Assembly (NCBI GenBank): GCA_024220505.1
Contig: JAKZZE010000001.1
Coordinates: 2,046,001 to 2,110,000 of the forward strand
Length of the DNA stretch: 64,000 bases
Source of the DNA: Rhizopus arrhizus
Lineage: Eukaryota; Mucoromycota; Mucoromycetes; Mucorales; Rhizopodaceae
Direction of reading: 5' to 3'
Shown here: positions 35,288 through 45,413 of the stretch, piece after piece
How the letters are laid out: each line of letters begins with the position of its first letter
Position numbering within the stretch: position 1 is the stretch's first letter
Notes under the pieces: model-generated
The model's input: the letters and a program-made list of their open reading frames with translations, nothing else
Told to the model about the DNA's origin: nothing
Databases searched by the model: none
Program-made: the position numbers and the translations under genes

Positions 35288-36028
35288 ATGAGCAACATTC
35301 AAGAAGTACAAGAAAACTCTGCTGCTAACACTCAAGGACCTGTCTACTTGGACACAGTTGAGAACTATGTCAAGAAGCAATACATCGAACAAGGAATCGA
35401 GGCTGCCTGTCAAGCCTTAGACAACTTCTTGATCTTTTATGAGAATCAATACAAGAACTACACATATCAAGTTGATGGTCAAATCGTGAGCAAGTATCAG
35501 TTCATCGCAAGTACAATTACTCGAATCGAATCCGAAATCATGGAACAGCAAGAGGCAAGCATGGTTAATGAAGAAGAAAAGGAAGGAGAAGAAAACAATG
35601 ATGCTACTTTAAATCAACCTTTGATTCAAACCTACCAAAGTACTACTGATGATTTGTGGTTCTATGAACTATGCTTGGATGAATACTTTGAGCAATATCG
35701 ATCGTTATTAGAACAGCAATCGATGATAAACCGTCAAAAAGAAATCATAGCTGATAACTTTGCACAAAACGCAACTGAATGGGCTCATTCGAAATTCAAA
35801 AGACCTGAAAACAATCAGCGAGACATTTACTTGTATGAAACAGCAAAATATAACCAACTCAAGACTATTGTTCCTAACTGTACTGTTTACCGCACCCTGT
35901 TTACAAAAATGAAAAATCACGACCAATGGGGTCAGGTGTTGTCTCGAACCGAGAGCGGTTCTTCCCTTGGTGGGGGGATCTGTGACGCAGTTGGTGTAAC
36001 TTTTGCGGAAGAAGGGACTCAGTCCTAG
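35288..36028 (+). CDS. Extra ORF in the 'env' position of the LTR element, unknown function
   Basis: 246 residues from ATG 35288, starting MSNIQEVQENSAANTQGPVY. It lies between integrase and the 3' LTR, covers the polypurine tract and runs 48 nt into the LTR. It is soluble-looking: long acidic and Gln/Tyr-rich helices (FLIFYENQYKNYTYQ, an EEEKEGEENN acidic patch, LWFYELCLDEYFEQYRSLLE), with no signal peptide or membrane span, so it is not envelope-like. A KNHDQWGQVL motif precedes a Gly/Ser-rich end encoded by the purine tract and LTR. It is intact, with codon use like gag, and is therefore probably translated. No homology is claimed. Confidence 0.75.
   Translation: MSNIQEVQENSAANTQGPVYLDTVENYVKKQYIEQGIEAACQALDNFLIFYENQYKNYTYQVDGQIVSKYQFIASTITRIESEIMEQQEASMVNEEEKEGEENNDATLNQPLIQTYQSTTDDLWFYELCLDEYFEQYRSLLEQQSMINRQKEIIADNFAQNATEWAHSKFKRPENNQRDIYLYETAKYNQLKTIVPNCTVYRTLFTKMKNHDQWGQVLSRTESGSSLGGGICDAVGVTFAEEGTQS
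35972..35978 (+). promoter_or_regulatory. Polypurine tract before the 3' LTR
   Basis: GGGGGGA, two bases before TGTGACGC of the 3' LTR, is the expected site for plus-strand priming. It is short, extended to the left by GGT. Confidence 0.55.
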
Positions 36029-36598
36029 GAGGGACTCAGTCGTAGGAGGGACCTCAGTCCTAGGAGGGACATCAGTCGTAGGAGGGACCTCAGTCCTAGG
36101 AGGGACATCAGTCCCTGAAGATAAACAAAAAAAGTTCAAAAATAGAAAAACACAAAAAAAACACAACCCGATAAATATCCCTTTATCCTTTCACTTTTGA
36201 AAGACTTACTTACTTTTCGATATATACTTACTTTTGATATAACTTACTTTTTACTTTTGACATATTTTACTTTAACATAAAATAAAAAGAATATCTTCAA
36301 GGATCTACATTTAAAATCTTTCTGATCCCCTACATATACATCAAGTCAAGTCCTTTGAAGTCAAATTATCTTCATCGTATCAATCTTATATTCTCTTATC
36401 AAGAAAACTCTTATTACTTTTTACTGTTTGATCTACAATACAAGATCTGGTGGTCACTTACTACAAGCAAACCAAATTTATCAACATAAAAACAAGCTTT
36501 TGATCTCAAATTCTTTTACACTTCAAAGAAAAGTCAAATTATTTCTAAACTCTTAAGGCCATTTAAACGAAACAATACCTATCACAAGAAAAATTACA
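35981..36598 (+). repeat. 3' LTR of the Ty3/gypsy-type element
   Basis: 618 bp, same ends as the 5' LTR. It differs only by 36 extra bp (two 18-bp minisatellite units) near 36060-36110. The internal PBS-like core lies at 36448-36458. Confidence 0.93.
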
Positions 36599-36744
36599 GT
36601 AGCTATTGTAATGTAACAAAGAAGCTAAAAAATGAAAAAAGTCAAAAAAATGATGTAACGAAAATGGTAATAAGGATACACAGAGATTAGCCGAGTCAAA
36701 TCAGAAAGATAAAAAAATTAAAAATATAAAAAATGTTGTAGCAC

Positions 36745-37342
36745 TGTGACGAAGCAAGTTATGACGATTGCGCCTAGTGAGTACCCCATATTGAACCTTG
36801 TTCAATTTTTGAACTTTATTTCAAAAATTGAAGCTTATTTCAAAAATCAAACCTTATTTCAAAAATCAAACCTTATTTCAAAAAGTAAAGCTTATTTCAA
36901 AAAGAAAAGCTTACTTCAAAAATCAAACTTTATTTTCTTTTGTCTATAAAATAGACAAGCTTTTATTTTTATTTTACTTCACTTATCTTGACTTACTTCT
37001 CTTGACTTATATATTTTAACTTCTCTTTACTTATCTTAAATATATTTTAACCAATAAATCAAGTATCTTTATCCCTGAATCTTTTGGTATAACACTCTTA
37101 AAACACAAGCAAGACAAGTCCCTTGAAGTCAATTATCTTCATTGTAAACATTCTTAAAACTCTTATCAAGTTACTTTATTACAAACAAGTTTGATCTACT
37201 TAACAAGATCTGGTGGTCACTTATAAGCGAACCTAATATCAATACTCTACCCAACTCTTATTTTTTTTATCCATTTTCATCAACTTTACTTTATTTCAAA
37301 ACCGTTAACTCTTACAAGCCATTGAAGCAACAAAAAATTACA
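36745..37342 (+). repeat. Solo LTR of a second, related family
   Basis: It has the same termini as the element LTR (TGTGACG...AAATTACA) but a different body. Near its start is an array of about seven diverged 19-bp units (TTATTTCAAAAATCAAACC, about 36800-36930). A TATA-like CTATAAAATAG follows, then T/AT-rich sequence and AGATCTGGTGGTCACTTA (core 37211-37221). No coding region flanks it. Confidence 0.75.
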
Positions 37343-37436
37343 GCACAAATGATGAAGTTTTGGATCCGGAGAACAATGATGATCACAAGAACAAATTTTG
37401 ATGTCCAGCGACATTGATGTCGTTCGACATAGATTG

Positions 37437-37854
37437 TAACCAACAATAAGCCACGCCTTTTTTTTATATAAATAAGATGAATATTTTTAACCAAATAACA
37501 GACATTCAATAAACAAAATCTTCTTGCGCTTAAAAGCAATTGTTTCTTATTGGGTCACAAACACCTTTTCTTTTCTTTTTATTTTTACTTATTCTTTCTG
37601 ATCTGATACCTGAATTATCACGAATCAAGAAAGATCCCTTTTATTTTTATCTTTTATTAAACAATCTTACTCCTAACCTTATTGATCTATAAAGATCTGG
37701 TGGTCACTACTTAAAACCAAATTACTTTATCAAAAGAACTGTTAAACGTTCAATCAAGTTAATCAAACTCAAGTCATTCAAGGCTTCAAACTTCAAACTA
37801 AACAAATCTACAACACTTTAATACAATCCAAATCCCAAGTACTAGCAAGTTACA
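37437..37854 (+). repeat. Third LTR-like sequence, start approximate
   Basis: It begins near TGTAACCAACA and ends AAGTTACA at 37854. It contains TTGATCTATAAAGATCTGGTGGTCACTA-type sequence (core 37698-37708). A diverged copy lies at 42200-42575, sharing features such as TTCTTAxTGxGTCACA. Confidence 0.5.
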
Positions 37855-38286
37855 TTATTCAATATTTGGACCTTATTTCAAAAACCAAAGCTTATTTAAA
37901 AAGTCGAACCTTACTTCAAAAATCAAACCTTATTTTTCCTTTGTCTATAAAATAGACAACCCATTTAATCAAACTACGCCTTTATATAGGAAATGAAATT
38001 ATTCAGGGACCAAAGTGAGCTCAAGTTCAATTTTAGTATTGAGCTTGAACAATATAAACATTGTAAATGAGTTTTAGGGAATATGTAATAGGTAATATTT
38101 GAGATATTTGGTACTTATAATATGAAAACAGTAAGAAGTCAATAGCTAACAATTACTATTTATAAAGTAAAAAGGGAGAGGAACTAATAATTTAGAATGA
38201 ACCCTAGATTATATCGTCTGACTATTAATTGAATAATCTGACATAGGCTGGACTGAGATCAATCACAAAATAATAAAGACATCCTT
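37855..38286. repeat. Partial LTR-like sequence and a dispersed repeat segment
   Basis: 37860-37955 repeats the 19-bp-unit array and the CTATAAAATAG box of the second LTR family. 37960-38017 (CCCATTTAATCAAACTACGC through CCAAAGTG) matches the reverse complement of 55964-56021 with four mismatches. The remainder to 38286 shows nothing recognisable. Confidence 0.5.
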
Positions 38287-38910
38287 AATGACCAAACACG
38301 ACACCATCACTACCTTTACCACATTTTTCACTTTTAGATACATATAATATCATTTGATTACTATCTATAATAGTTTGTGTCCTTAATCCAGGACCATCTA
38401 ATTTATAAGACTTTATATCCATTGTTTTAGTATCAGGATCATAATATTTTATTTTTCCATCGTGTCCATCGATATATAATGTTACATTTTTAAAAAGACG
38501 TTGGGTTGTTTATTAATCAAGATAATATTCTAATTCTTATATTTGAAAACATTTTGCTTAAATCTGTATCAACTTTTTCACTTAACCGTTTAAAATTTGA
38601 ATGCCAAAAATTTTTATAAAGTGGATAATATATTGTATAAGACATAAACTCATGCATATCTCTACCGGATTTGCCACTTACCATTTGATACAAAATTAAT
38701 AATCCTTTATCTGTTTCTTTGTATGATTCACGATATTCAAAAACACCATAGATAAAATTTAAGAAATAAAAAACAGGTATATATCCTAATTGGCTTAATA
38801 AAACATCTTTAATACTGTTATTTTTAATTTCTTTTGATTCAGTAAGATGATTATATTTATTTACTAGGATATTCCAGTTTTCGTTTAAAAAAACCCCATT
38901 CTGTATGGAC
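38287..38910 (-). mobile_element. DDE transposase relic (Harbinger/DDE_4-like C-terminal part)
   Basis: On the minus strand about 120 open codons (NHLTESKEIKNNSIKDVLLS, GYIPVFYFLNFIYGVFEYRE, FKRLSEKVDTDLSKMF) are followed after a frame break by LFKNVTLYIDGHDGKIKYYD, SYKLDGPGLRTQTIIDSNQM and SDGVVFGH before a TAA at 38287. The D-G-H/D..K..G-L-R-T-Q..D-S-N..S-D-G pattern is that of the catalytic domain of DDE superfamily-4 endonuclease transposases. Frameshifts at about 38510 and 38885 make it non-functional. Confidence 0.5.
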
Positions 38911-39143
38911 CAATTTATTTACCTCATATTTCAACAGATTTTGATAATCTTTGTTATCTTTATCATATTTTATACACAAATAAAACTTATTTTTATATTT
39001 TTGATAATATAATATAAATATGCATTATAATATAAATAAATGCTTACATGTTTTATTACTATTTGTATTTATTACGTAGCAATAAACATTCAACAGGGCA
39101 TTTTACAATTTGAGAATAGTATTATTTTTATTATTATAAGTTA

Positions 39144-40455
39144 CTAGTAAACAGTCTGCATTGTGAAATTGGTAGTGATGCCGCCAATAGATGGGACTTC
39201 AATCTTATCCAAACGCATGGAGGGAGTAACCAAGATATTTGATACTTTCGTCCCAATAACTAGCTTTAATCCTTCAGATGACACAAGAGTTGTTGGCCAC
39301 AGCTCAGGGTATCTTGTACGGATGACGGTGGGAGGCATGGATGTTGGTTGAGCAGAGCCTTTAATTTTCCCAATGGTTCACAGAAGATATCAACAGGTTT
39401 GGTTCGGCCGTATACTTCAATAATGTTGAGCATGACTGCTTGATTGTTGGAAACGTTTATAAGGATTGAATCCGCTAAAGCCATTGCTGAAAACAATCTG
39501 AACCGAGGGAAGAACTCCCAGTCTGAATTTAGAAGGTGGCAAACTTGTTCCGAGATTTCGACAAAGTTTCGTTGGGACAGCAGCGTGGTATATGGTGACA
39601 TGAGCAGCAAGTTCCCCAAACCGTCGGTCACTTCAGTCCGACATTGAACACATAATGCACCCTTGTCGATCATATCTGAGTAACGTCGTTTGCTAGAGAG
39701 GATTGGCTTGATGGATTCATGCATATTCACCAGTTTGTTGGCAACATGTGGATGGGTGAGGGCGATGTGCTCGGTACCTTGTCGATCGGTGATGGCGATT
39801 GGTTGTAGAGCAAGAGAATCCACCAGACACAGCGTCTTGGTCTTTTCTTCGTCGTATACGTGTTGTTGTTGAGAAGAATATAGAACAGCTTCATCATAAA
39901 ATCGAGGGGAGGCTTTGCAGGATATTTTTTTTTGGTGCTGCAACGGTACCAATATAAGATGTTTGTTGTAGTATGGGATATACAATAATATCAGTCGGAT
40001 CGATTGTGGATGTGTTATCAGATTGAAGGACTGGAGTCTCCACAATGTCATCCGTGGTACCATGACTGGTAGCAACGTAAGTGGAAAAAAAAAAGTAAAA
40101 GAAAAAAGAAAAAGACGAAGAATTGTTTATCTTGAGATGCTATATCGTCCAAATGACTGGGAACGTGTCGACCCAAGAGAATCAGTGATTCAACAGGAAT
40201 TTTGCAAGAAGGGCATCTATAATGGACACCGGTGGCGCTTTCCTTTGCTTTCACAAACTTGCAATCTGGAGGAGAGACGGCCTTTCTGTACCTTGGTGCA
40301 CTTGGGAGTTTCATTTTGTGGACATTCAAATAATGTTGTCGCAGATTTCGTTTCTGTAAGAAGCCATCTATTTCACAAATGTGGCAAGCAAGTTCAAGAA
40401 AAATTGATTTTTCGATCATACAGTAGGTGAAAAAATATGAGCAACCTCTGTTCAA
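39144..40455 (-). pseudogene. Frameshifted gene with two C2H2-like zinc fingers
   Basis: Three overlapping frames read as one protein. The first (40455 to about 40060) has two fingers, CHICEIDGFLQKRNLRQHYL..H and CPSCKIPVESLILLGRH..H. The second (to about 39340) starts in earnest after a run of nine A at about 39925, with KASPRFYDEAVLYSSQQ, LALQPIAITDRQGTEHIALT and AMALADSILINVSNNQAV. The third (to 39144) has PPTVIRTRYPELWPTTLVSS and IEVPSIGGITTNFTMQ. The frames switch at the A9 run and near 39345. It is GC-richer than its surroundings, as if recently coding. Function is unknown. It could instead be a live gene with unseen introns or an assembly slip at the homopolymer. Confidence 0.5.
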
Positions 40456-40559
40456 TTTGTCTTCATATCTTTTTATTTTAGAGTATATATTCGCCAGAGC
40501 TTTGATATCATATAAGCTAATTAAAAAAGCAAAAGTGTATATAATGCATTATAGAGATT

Positions 40560-40946
40560 TTTTTTTTTGTAGGGGCTAGAAAGCCAGTTTTATTAAAATA
40601 AATAAATGAATAAAGTCACGTGTTAGACAGCGGTGAACCTCTTGACTTCAGAGAGACAAAAGAAAATTAATCAACTTGAAGATGTGCGAGTATTATACCA
40701 GTGAGTGCAGTGCGTTCGATCGCATTGACGCAATCATGAGCAAAATTTGGTTATGAACAATATTGGAATCAAAAGGAACATCATCGAATGTAAGTCGCCA
40801 ATGTGCCTTCCATATCCCAAGAAAAGTGCAACCAACAATAGTGTCATTTTGGATGAATCGAAGTTTTTGTCTAGGAAAGGTCAGATTGTAGAGTGCTTTA
40901 CGAATAGCGGACAGCTCGACGTCCATAACACCAAAAAACTGACGCC
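40560..40946 (-). mobile_element. 5'-truncated LINE insertion flanked by a 17-bp target-site duplication
   Basis: AATGCATTATAGAGATT occurs at 40543-40559 and again at 40947-40963. Directly after the left copy is a T-run (minus-strand poly(A)), and the enclosed 387 bp encode on the minus strand the end of a LINE ORF: WRQFFGVMDVELSAIRKALY, FLGIWKAHWRLTFDDVPF and a stop. Compare VWRAHRNSIF in the decayed copy at 2431. Direct repeats, poly(A) at the 3' end and a missing 5' part are the complete signature of target-primed reverse transcription. The open frame continuing past 40946 is fortuitous flank. Confidence 0.8.
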
Positions 40947-41055
40947 AATGCATTATAGAGATTGGCTGTATCTTGAGTATAAGTTTCTTAAAAAGGGAAA
41001 GGCAGTCATAAAAAAAAGCCAATGATGATTTATTAATATTTTGTACCTCTTGCAA

Positions 41056-41790
41056 GCATTTGCATTGAGCTTATTTCACTTTACATCTACACGTTGGTAA
41101 AGTTTTCTGACACCTCTTGCTCTGACTTCATGAGGTGATGGATTAAGTTTGAGCTGATACCAAACATGCTTTATATGATTTAAATCCGGACTTTGAGCAT
41201 ACCAATAATTTATATACCTTACACTGATACCGTATAGCTACGTAGTTATAGACTTTAATTTATATGTTAGGTCGCTATCATTCTGAAGGTATACATCAGG
41301 CGTCTTTAAATGATGGTACTTTAACGTATTTATGTAAATAATGCTAAGTATATGAAGATAAGTCGTTGAGTTTATGCTATCATCATAAGGCTGACATGTC
41401 TAAACTGGTCTCTGAGCAAGTATGCGACCACACATGTTGGCCCTATTGCTGCCGTGCTTTACTGTAATGTCGATGTGATGAGGGAGCAAAATGTCATTTG
41501 ATACTACCCTATAGTACTTTACTCCATCCGATCACTAGATGCTAATCTTTGCTTCAGCTGAGAACGCTACTGGTCGTCACTATTGACTTGACCAGTTGCA
41601 ATGCCTTTTTGTTCAGGCCATCTGCTTTTTTCAATGATCCTTTTTTTAAAAATGCCTTCTTTTTTTTTTTTAACTCTCGGTAGAAGATTATGGATCTCAG
41701 CGCGTTTGCTCCTGAATGATACGTCAACGAGTAACCAAACTTAAATAGTAGAGTTTGTAATGATTTCAACAATTAAGATTGTTTTAAATA
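41056..41790 (-). mobile_element. Decayed Tc1/mariner transposase gene
   Basis: The minus strand shows, in order and across frames, VVKSIVTTSSVLSAEAKISI-type text, SDGVKYYRVVSNDILLPHHI, DITVKHGSNRANMCG, DVYLQNDSDLTYKLKSITT and WYAQSPDLNHIKHVWYQLK. These correspond to the Tc1 blocks DESKF, HGGGSIMVWG, QQDNDPKH and SPDLNPIEHVW. Several stops and replaced catalytic residues (N-H-I-K for N-P-I-E) show it is dead. It lies immediately upstream of the truncated LINE. Confidence 0.65.
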
Positions 41791-42199
41791 AAGTTCAGTC
41801 TCAAAAGTATTCTTTGGTTTTATTGCTACTTTGATAATTACTTTACTAGAACATAACAAACAAAGCATTGAACTTGATGTCATGTTTTGACATGTCAATA
41901 AGATACAGTCTTATCGTTCTGAACTAAATATTTACAAATGAGTTTGAATAAGAATAGATCCTGATAATTAGTAACTACCCTGAATAATATGTTTCAGTTA
42001 ATATCTAGACAGTTGATTATTAACATCAGTTTATAAAATTTTTCTTATGCCAAATCATATCGGTCGTAGCTATCTTTTGCTATCTAATCTCAGGTCTTGC
42101 TCAACTAATATAAATAGCCTTGAAGCGTTTCTTTAATAAAAGTATTCGACTTTAGAACTATTGTTCGGTCTCGTTAATTCCTCTTTGTTTCTTTATTTT

Positions 42200-42575
42200 T
42201 GTACTTAAAACACTATAAATATTTTCAAACAAAATAACGTTCATTCAATAAATCAATCTTTTCTTACTGAGTCACACTTACCTTTTCTTTTTCTTTATGA
42301 CTTACCCTTTCATCTTCTGATCTGATACTTATATTTCAAGAAGCATGAATAAATCCTCTTTATTTGCTCTTATTTTATACAAACAACTTAAACCAAGCTC
42401 AATTGATCTATAAAAGATCTGGTGATCACTACTCGAACCTTAAACACTATTAAAGAACGCTTAATTGCTTACAAGAGATAACCTAACCCAAGTCATACAA
42501 GACATTTTTATCAAACATGACACAAATCTATCTATCTTTTACTCTTTTAACAAACCAACTTTTAACAAGTTACAA
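42200..42575 (+). repeat. LTR-like sequence, relative of the 37437-37854 copy
   Basis: It ends AACAAGTTACA and contains TTGATCTATAAAAGATCT followed by TGGTGATCACT (42420-42430, one mismatch to the PBS-like core). Its 5' limit may extend to about 41780 and is uncertain. Confidence 0.45.
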
Positions 42576-42879
42576 TAATCTAACGGAAAAAGAAAAAAGA
42601 AAATAATGTCATCATTTTTCGTAAAATCGACAAGTGAATATTGTCAGAAAACAAAAGAAGTCAAAAAGAAAAAGGTTAAAAAACAAAACAAACAAAAAAA
42701 AATGTTCCTTACATTGTCAAGTCAATATAAAGATCAGTCAAATCATTTTTATATCTTTATAATTTACTCGATAAACAGGCCAACTTTGTCTATTAAAAGT
42801 TCCTGATCTTTTAATTTTCTTTTATAATTTTTTTTTTAAAAAAAACCTCGTCTTGATTTTACATAGAAGATCACAATCT

Positions 42880-43120
42880 AAATATTCAATAAATTAAGCA
42901 TTATTATCTCTGAATACTTTGGTACAACACTCTTAAATACAAGCGAGACGTGTTCCATGAATTCTATTAACTTTATTGTAAACTTACAAAGCCTTATCAA
43001 GCCATCTTGTTATAAACAAGTATCATCTCTTTAAAAGATCTGGTGATTACTTATGACAAGCGGATCAAACGTCAAAACTCAATTCAAGTCTTTTTTTTTT
43101 TTATATCCTGTTTTTATTAA
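42880..43120 (+). repeat. Partial LTR-like sequence, relative of the 36745-37342 copy
   Basis: It is collinear with the second half of the solo LTR at 36745: CTTTGGTACAACACTCTTAA, a TCAAGxxAxxTTxTTAxAAACAAG block, then AGATCTGGTGATTACTTATG (core 43041-43051, two mismatches). Confidence 0.45.
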
Positions 43121-44458
43121 AGTATTGATTCACTAAATACAATTCACGTTTAGATATTTTCAAGTTGATTAACAAAATACTGAATAAGGGTCGAATTGGA
43201 ACAGAATCACATGCTTTTTTATCCTTCTTAGACCTTCTTTATCAATAAATTCAAAAGTACTGACCTTGTTTCTAAATTTTAATGAAATATGTTGAATAAG
43301 ACTCAGCACAGAATAAGATAAAAGATGAACATGGCTATGTGTTTTTTTGTTTGATTCCTCAATCTTACTGGAAGTATGAGTCAGAGTGTTGTTTATAACA
43401 AGACAAAATTATTTCATCTTAGAAAACCTGTCGAGTTCGTTTAGTGTTTTTGAAATAAGCTTCAAACAGTGCCGAATAATATCAGCTTTTATATATTTTT
43501 ATTCGTCAAATTTTAAATTCATTGTTAGTCGTGCAAGTAAATCAGGGACTGAAAGCGATACGTTTGTTTGGATACACCATTAGAGACTATGAGGATTGAT
43601 TGTAAGCTAATGATTCATAATACCAATGCACTCATTGTAAAACAGACTTACTGGTATCACACAGGTTATGCTACCGATCGAGCTTTGATCTCCATCAGCC
43701 AATGAAAAACAAGCCATAAAAGTGCGTTTCATAAATACTTGCTGCAATTATGAAATTATAGAATATTACAAAGTTGAGTTTTTACAGTTTCAATTGATCA
43801 TTAAATATTGTTCACACAAGACATTAAAAATCTATCCAATGCCCTTTTACACTGAATGACAGTAATGCGTATACGATGTTTGATTTTCAATACATCTTTT
43901 TCGTTCGTCTTTGCCTAATCTTAATAACTGTATACTCGAACCATTCGATTTGGAATATGATCCACTAAATTATACACTTGTACTGTATTATACTAGATTA
44001 TCCAAACAAAACCTATGGTCAGAAACAAGAAGAAGACTGCTTAATAGTATAGAGTGAGGAAGCATTCTATTAAGGAGAAATTATAATACAATAAAGGAAA
44101 CTATCATAATGAAGTGGTGTTCTCTAACTGAACTTGAGTGAATATAAATACTTTTTACACACTAGAATGTTTTGTCATTTTTTATGGTTGGTTTCAAGTG
44201 TTATATGAGAATCAAAGTTATCTTGTTTAAAAATAAGTTTATGACCTTGTTTTGTGTGTGTAGTGGAGGGAGGGGGGGAATAATTAAATGAACGCATACT
44301 ATTCTTTTAGATTCACACTAAAATCGAAAAATGAATATTTACTGACCAATTGAAGCCATTCTATGCACTCACTTTGTTCGAAATCATTATTAAAAAAAGC
44401 ACACAATAAAGATGTATTAGGCATTCCTTCTTTTTCATTTATATAAACACATGTTTTA
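43121..44458. other. AT-rich intergenic region
   Basis: Minus-strand 43180-43580 shows broken protein-like phrases (SLIQHISLKFRNKVSTFEF, EGLRRIKKHVILFQFDPY) that may be a dead transposon ORF. Otherwise nothing is supported. Confidence 0.3.
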
Positions 44459-45065
44459 CTAAAATTCTTCTTCGTTTGGCATATCATCCAATACTTTTGG
44501 TGATAAGACAGATTCTACTATCTGAATATCTTCCTCCTCTTCCTCTGTCTTTGCTTTATCCTCTTCTTTTGGTTTTGATTCATCCTTTTCTTTATTTTTC
44601 TCCTTCTTTTCACTGACTAGCTTTCTAAAAGCTATTTAAAGATGATTTAGTATTCGTTTGTTGATGATTTCTTATTTGCTTGCCTTCTAAAGATTCTTTT
44701 AATGGTTCAATCAGATGTTCCAAGTCTGCAAGTTCTAAAGCTCTAAAAACATCTGCGTTTGTGATAGATCTATGGTTTGATTCTTTTGCAACGTCATTTG
44801 AGCTATAAAGTGTTTGCTTAGACAAAGAAACAATATGATTTACAAGATGTTACAGTGAAGCTAAATGGTTGACAAAAACGGTTCCAGCCCTATTTACAGC
44901 TATTCTTGCTTCTTTTTGTAAACTTGTTCCGGTAGGAAGCTAAAGATTGAATAAGTAATCTATTTGGATTAGTCTACATGCTTTCTTTTTTTTTTGTTTT
45001 TTTACAGCATTCTTTAGTAATCTTGCAACAACAGCTTTTGGTAATTCATTTTCTTCAGTTGACAT
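44459..45065 (-). CDS. DPB4: Histone-fold protein, DNA polymerase epsilon subunit Dpb4/POLE3 (CHRAC17-like)
   Basis: Four exons (45006-45065, 44854-44939, 44684-44802, 44459-44631) join in frame to 145 residues. The histone fold is complete: LPKAVVARLLKNA-LPTGTS, LQKEARIAVNRAGTVFVNHL, NDVAKESNHRSITNADVFRA, then LEHLIEPLKESLEAFRKLV and a Lys/Glu-rich acidic tail. This wording is that of the NF-YB-like Dpb4/POLE3 group, which pairs with Dpb3/POLE4 in DNA polymerase epsilon and with an ISWI remodeller in CHRAC. The third intron appears to use a GC donor (G|GCAAGC...TACTAAAT...AATAG), needed for the frame and giving the family's LEAF-K junction. Confidence 0.85.
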
Positions 45066-45413
45066 TTTGAAAGAAAAAAAAAAAAAAAAAAGGAACGCGT
45101 TCCGAAAAAAAGAAAAAAAGAAAAAGGGGGTGAATAGAATTTTAATTAGTGGCATGTAGAGAAAGAGATGGATTGATTGAATTTATTAAGACTGACAGAT
45201 GAAAAGTGATGTGCTATAAAAGCTTTTATTGTATAAAATAATGTATGACATTCACAGATGAATAGGATGACTGTATGAATAGTTTAAAGTTAAGACTAAA
45301 GATCATTCAGGGTCTTTCTTTATCATTTCTTACGTAACGTTAATTTTTAATAATAATAAAAAGGGAGGGGGGGGAATAAAGAATAGTGGCACAGCCAATA
45401 TATTTACAATAAT
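45066..45413. other. Intergenic region between DPB4 and the zinc-finger gene
   Basis: It includes A/T tracts right upstream of the DPB4 start (45070-45125) and otherwise AT-rich sequence with no additional gene. Confidence 0.45.

Larger units (their letters stand above)
29718..36598 (+). mobile_element. Ty3/gypsy-type LTR retrotransposon, young but reverse-transcriptase-deleted
   Basis: The element runs from TGTGACGC at 29718 to AAATTACA at 36598. It has a 582-bp 5' LTR, a primer-binding site 2 nt after it, gag, a frameshift-linked protease and truncated RT, a separate integrase ORF, an extra 3' ORF, a short purine tract and a 618-bp 3' LTR. The LTRs appear identical except for a 36-bp (two-unit) difference in a minisatellite, so the insertion is recent. 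The RT palm after block A, including the YxDD box, and all of RNase H are missing, so movement must have been helped by an autonomous relative. Gene order gag-PR-RT-IN defines Ty3/gypsy (Metaviridae-type). A clean target-site duplication is not seen; GTAG occurs on both sides but is offset by three bases on the left. Confidence 0.92.

Noticed and set aside
35288..36028. Envelope gene interpretation of the extra ORF
   Set aside because: No signal peptide, membrane span or furin-type site is visible, so only its position is env-like.
36000..36118. Possible CRISPR-like array
   Set aside because: The 18-bp units are contiguous without unique spacers, lie in an LTR, and the organism is a eukaryote. 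It is a minisatellite.
40693..41055. Treating the full 120-codon minus-strand frame as one LINE ORF
   Set aside because: The 17-bp target-site duplication shows the insertion ends at 40946; codons beyond it are fortuitous flank.
44299..44487. Minus-strand ORF downstream of DPB4
   Set aside because: It overlaps the DPB4 stop in another frame and has no start context or family match; probably 3' flank.
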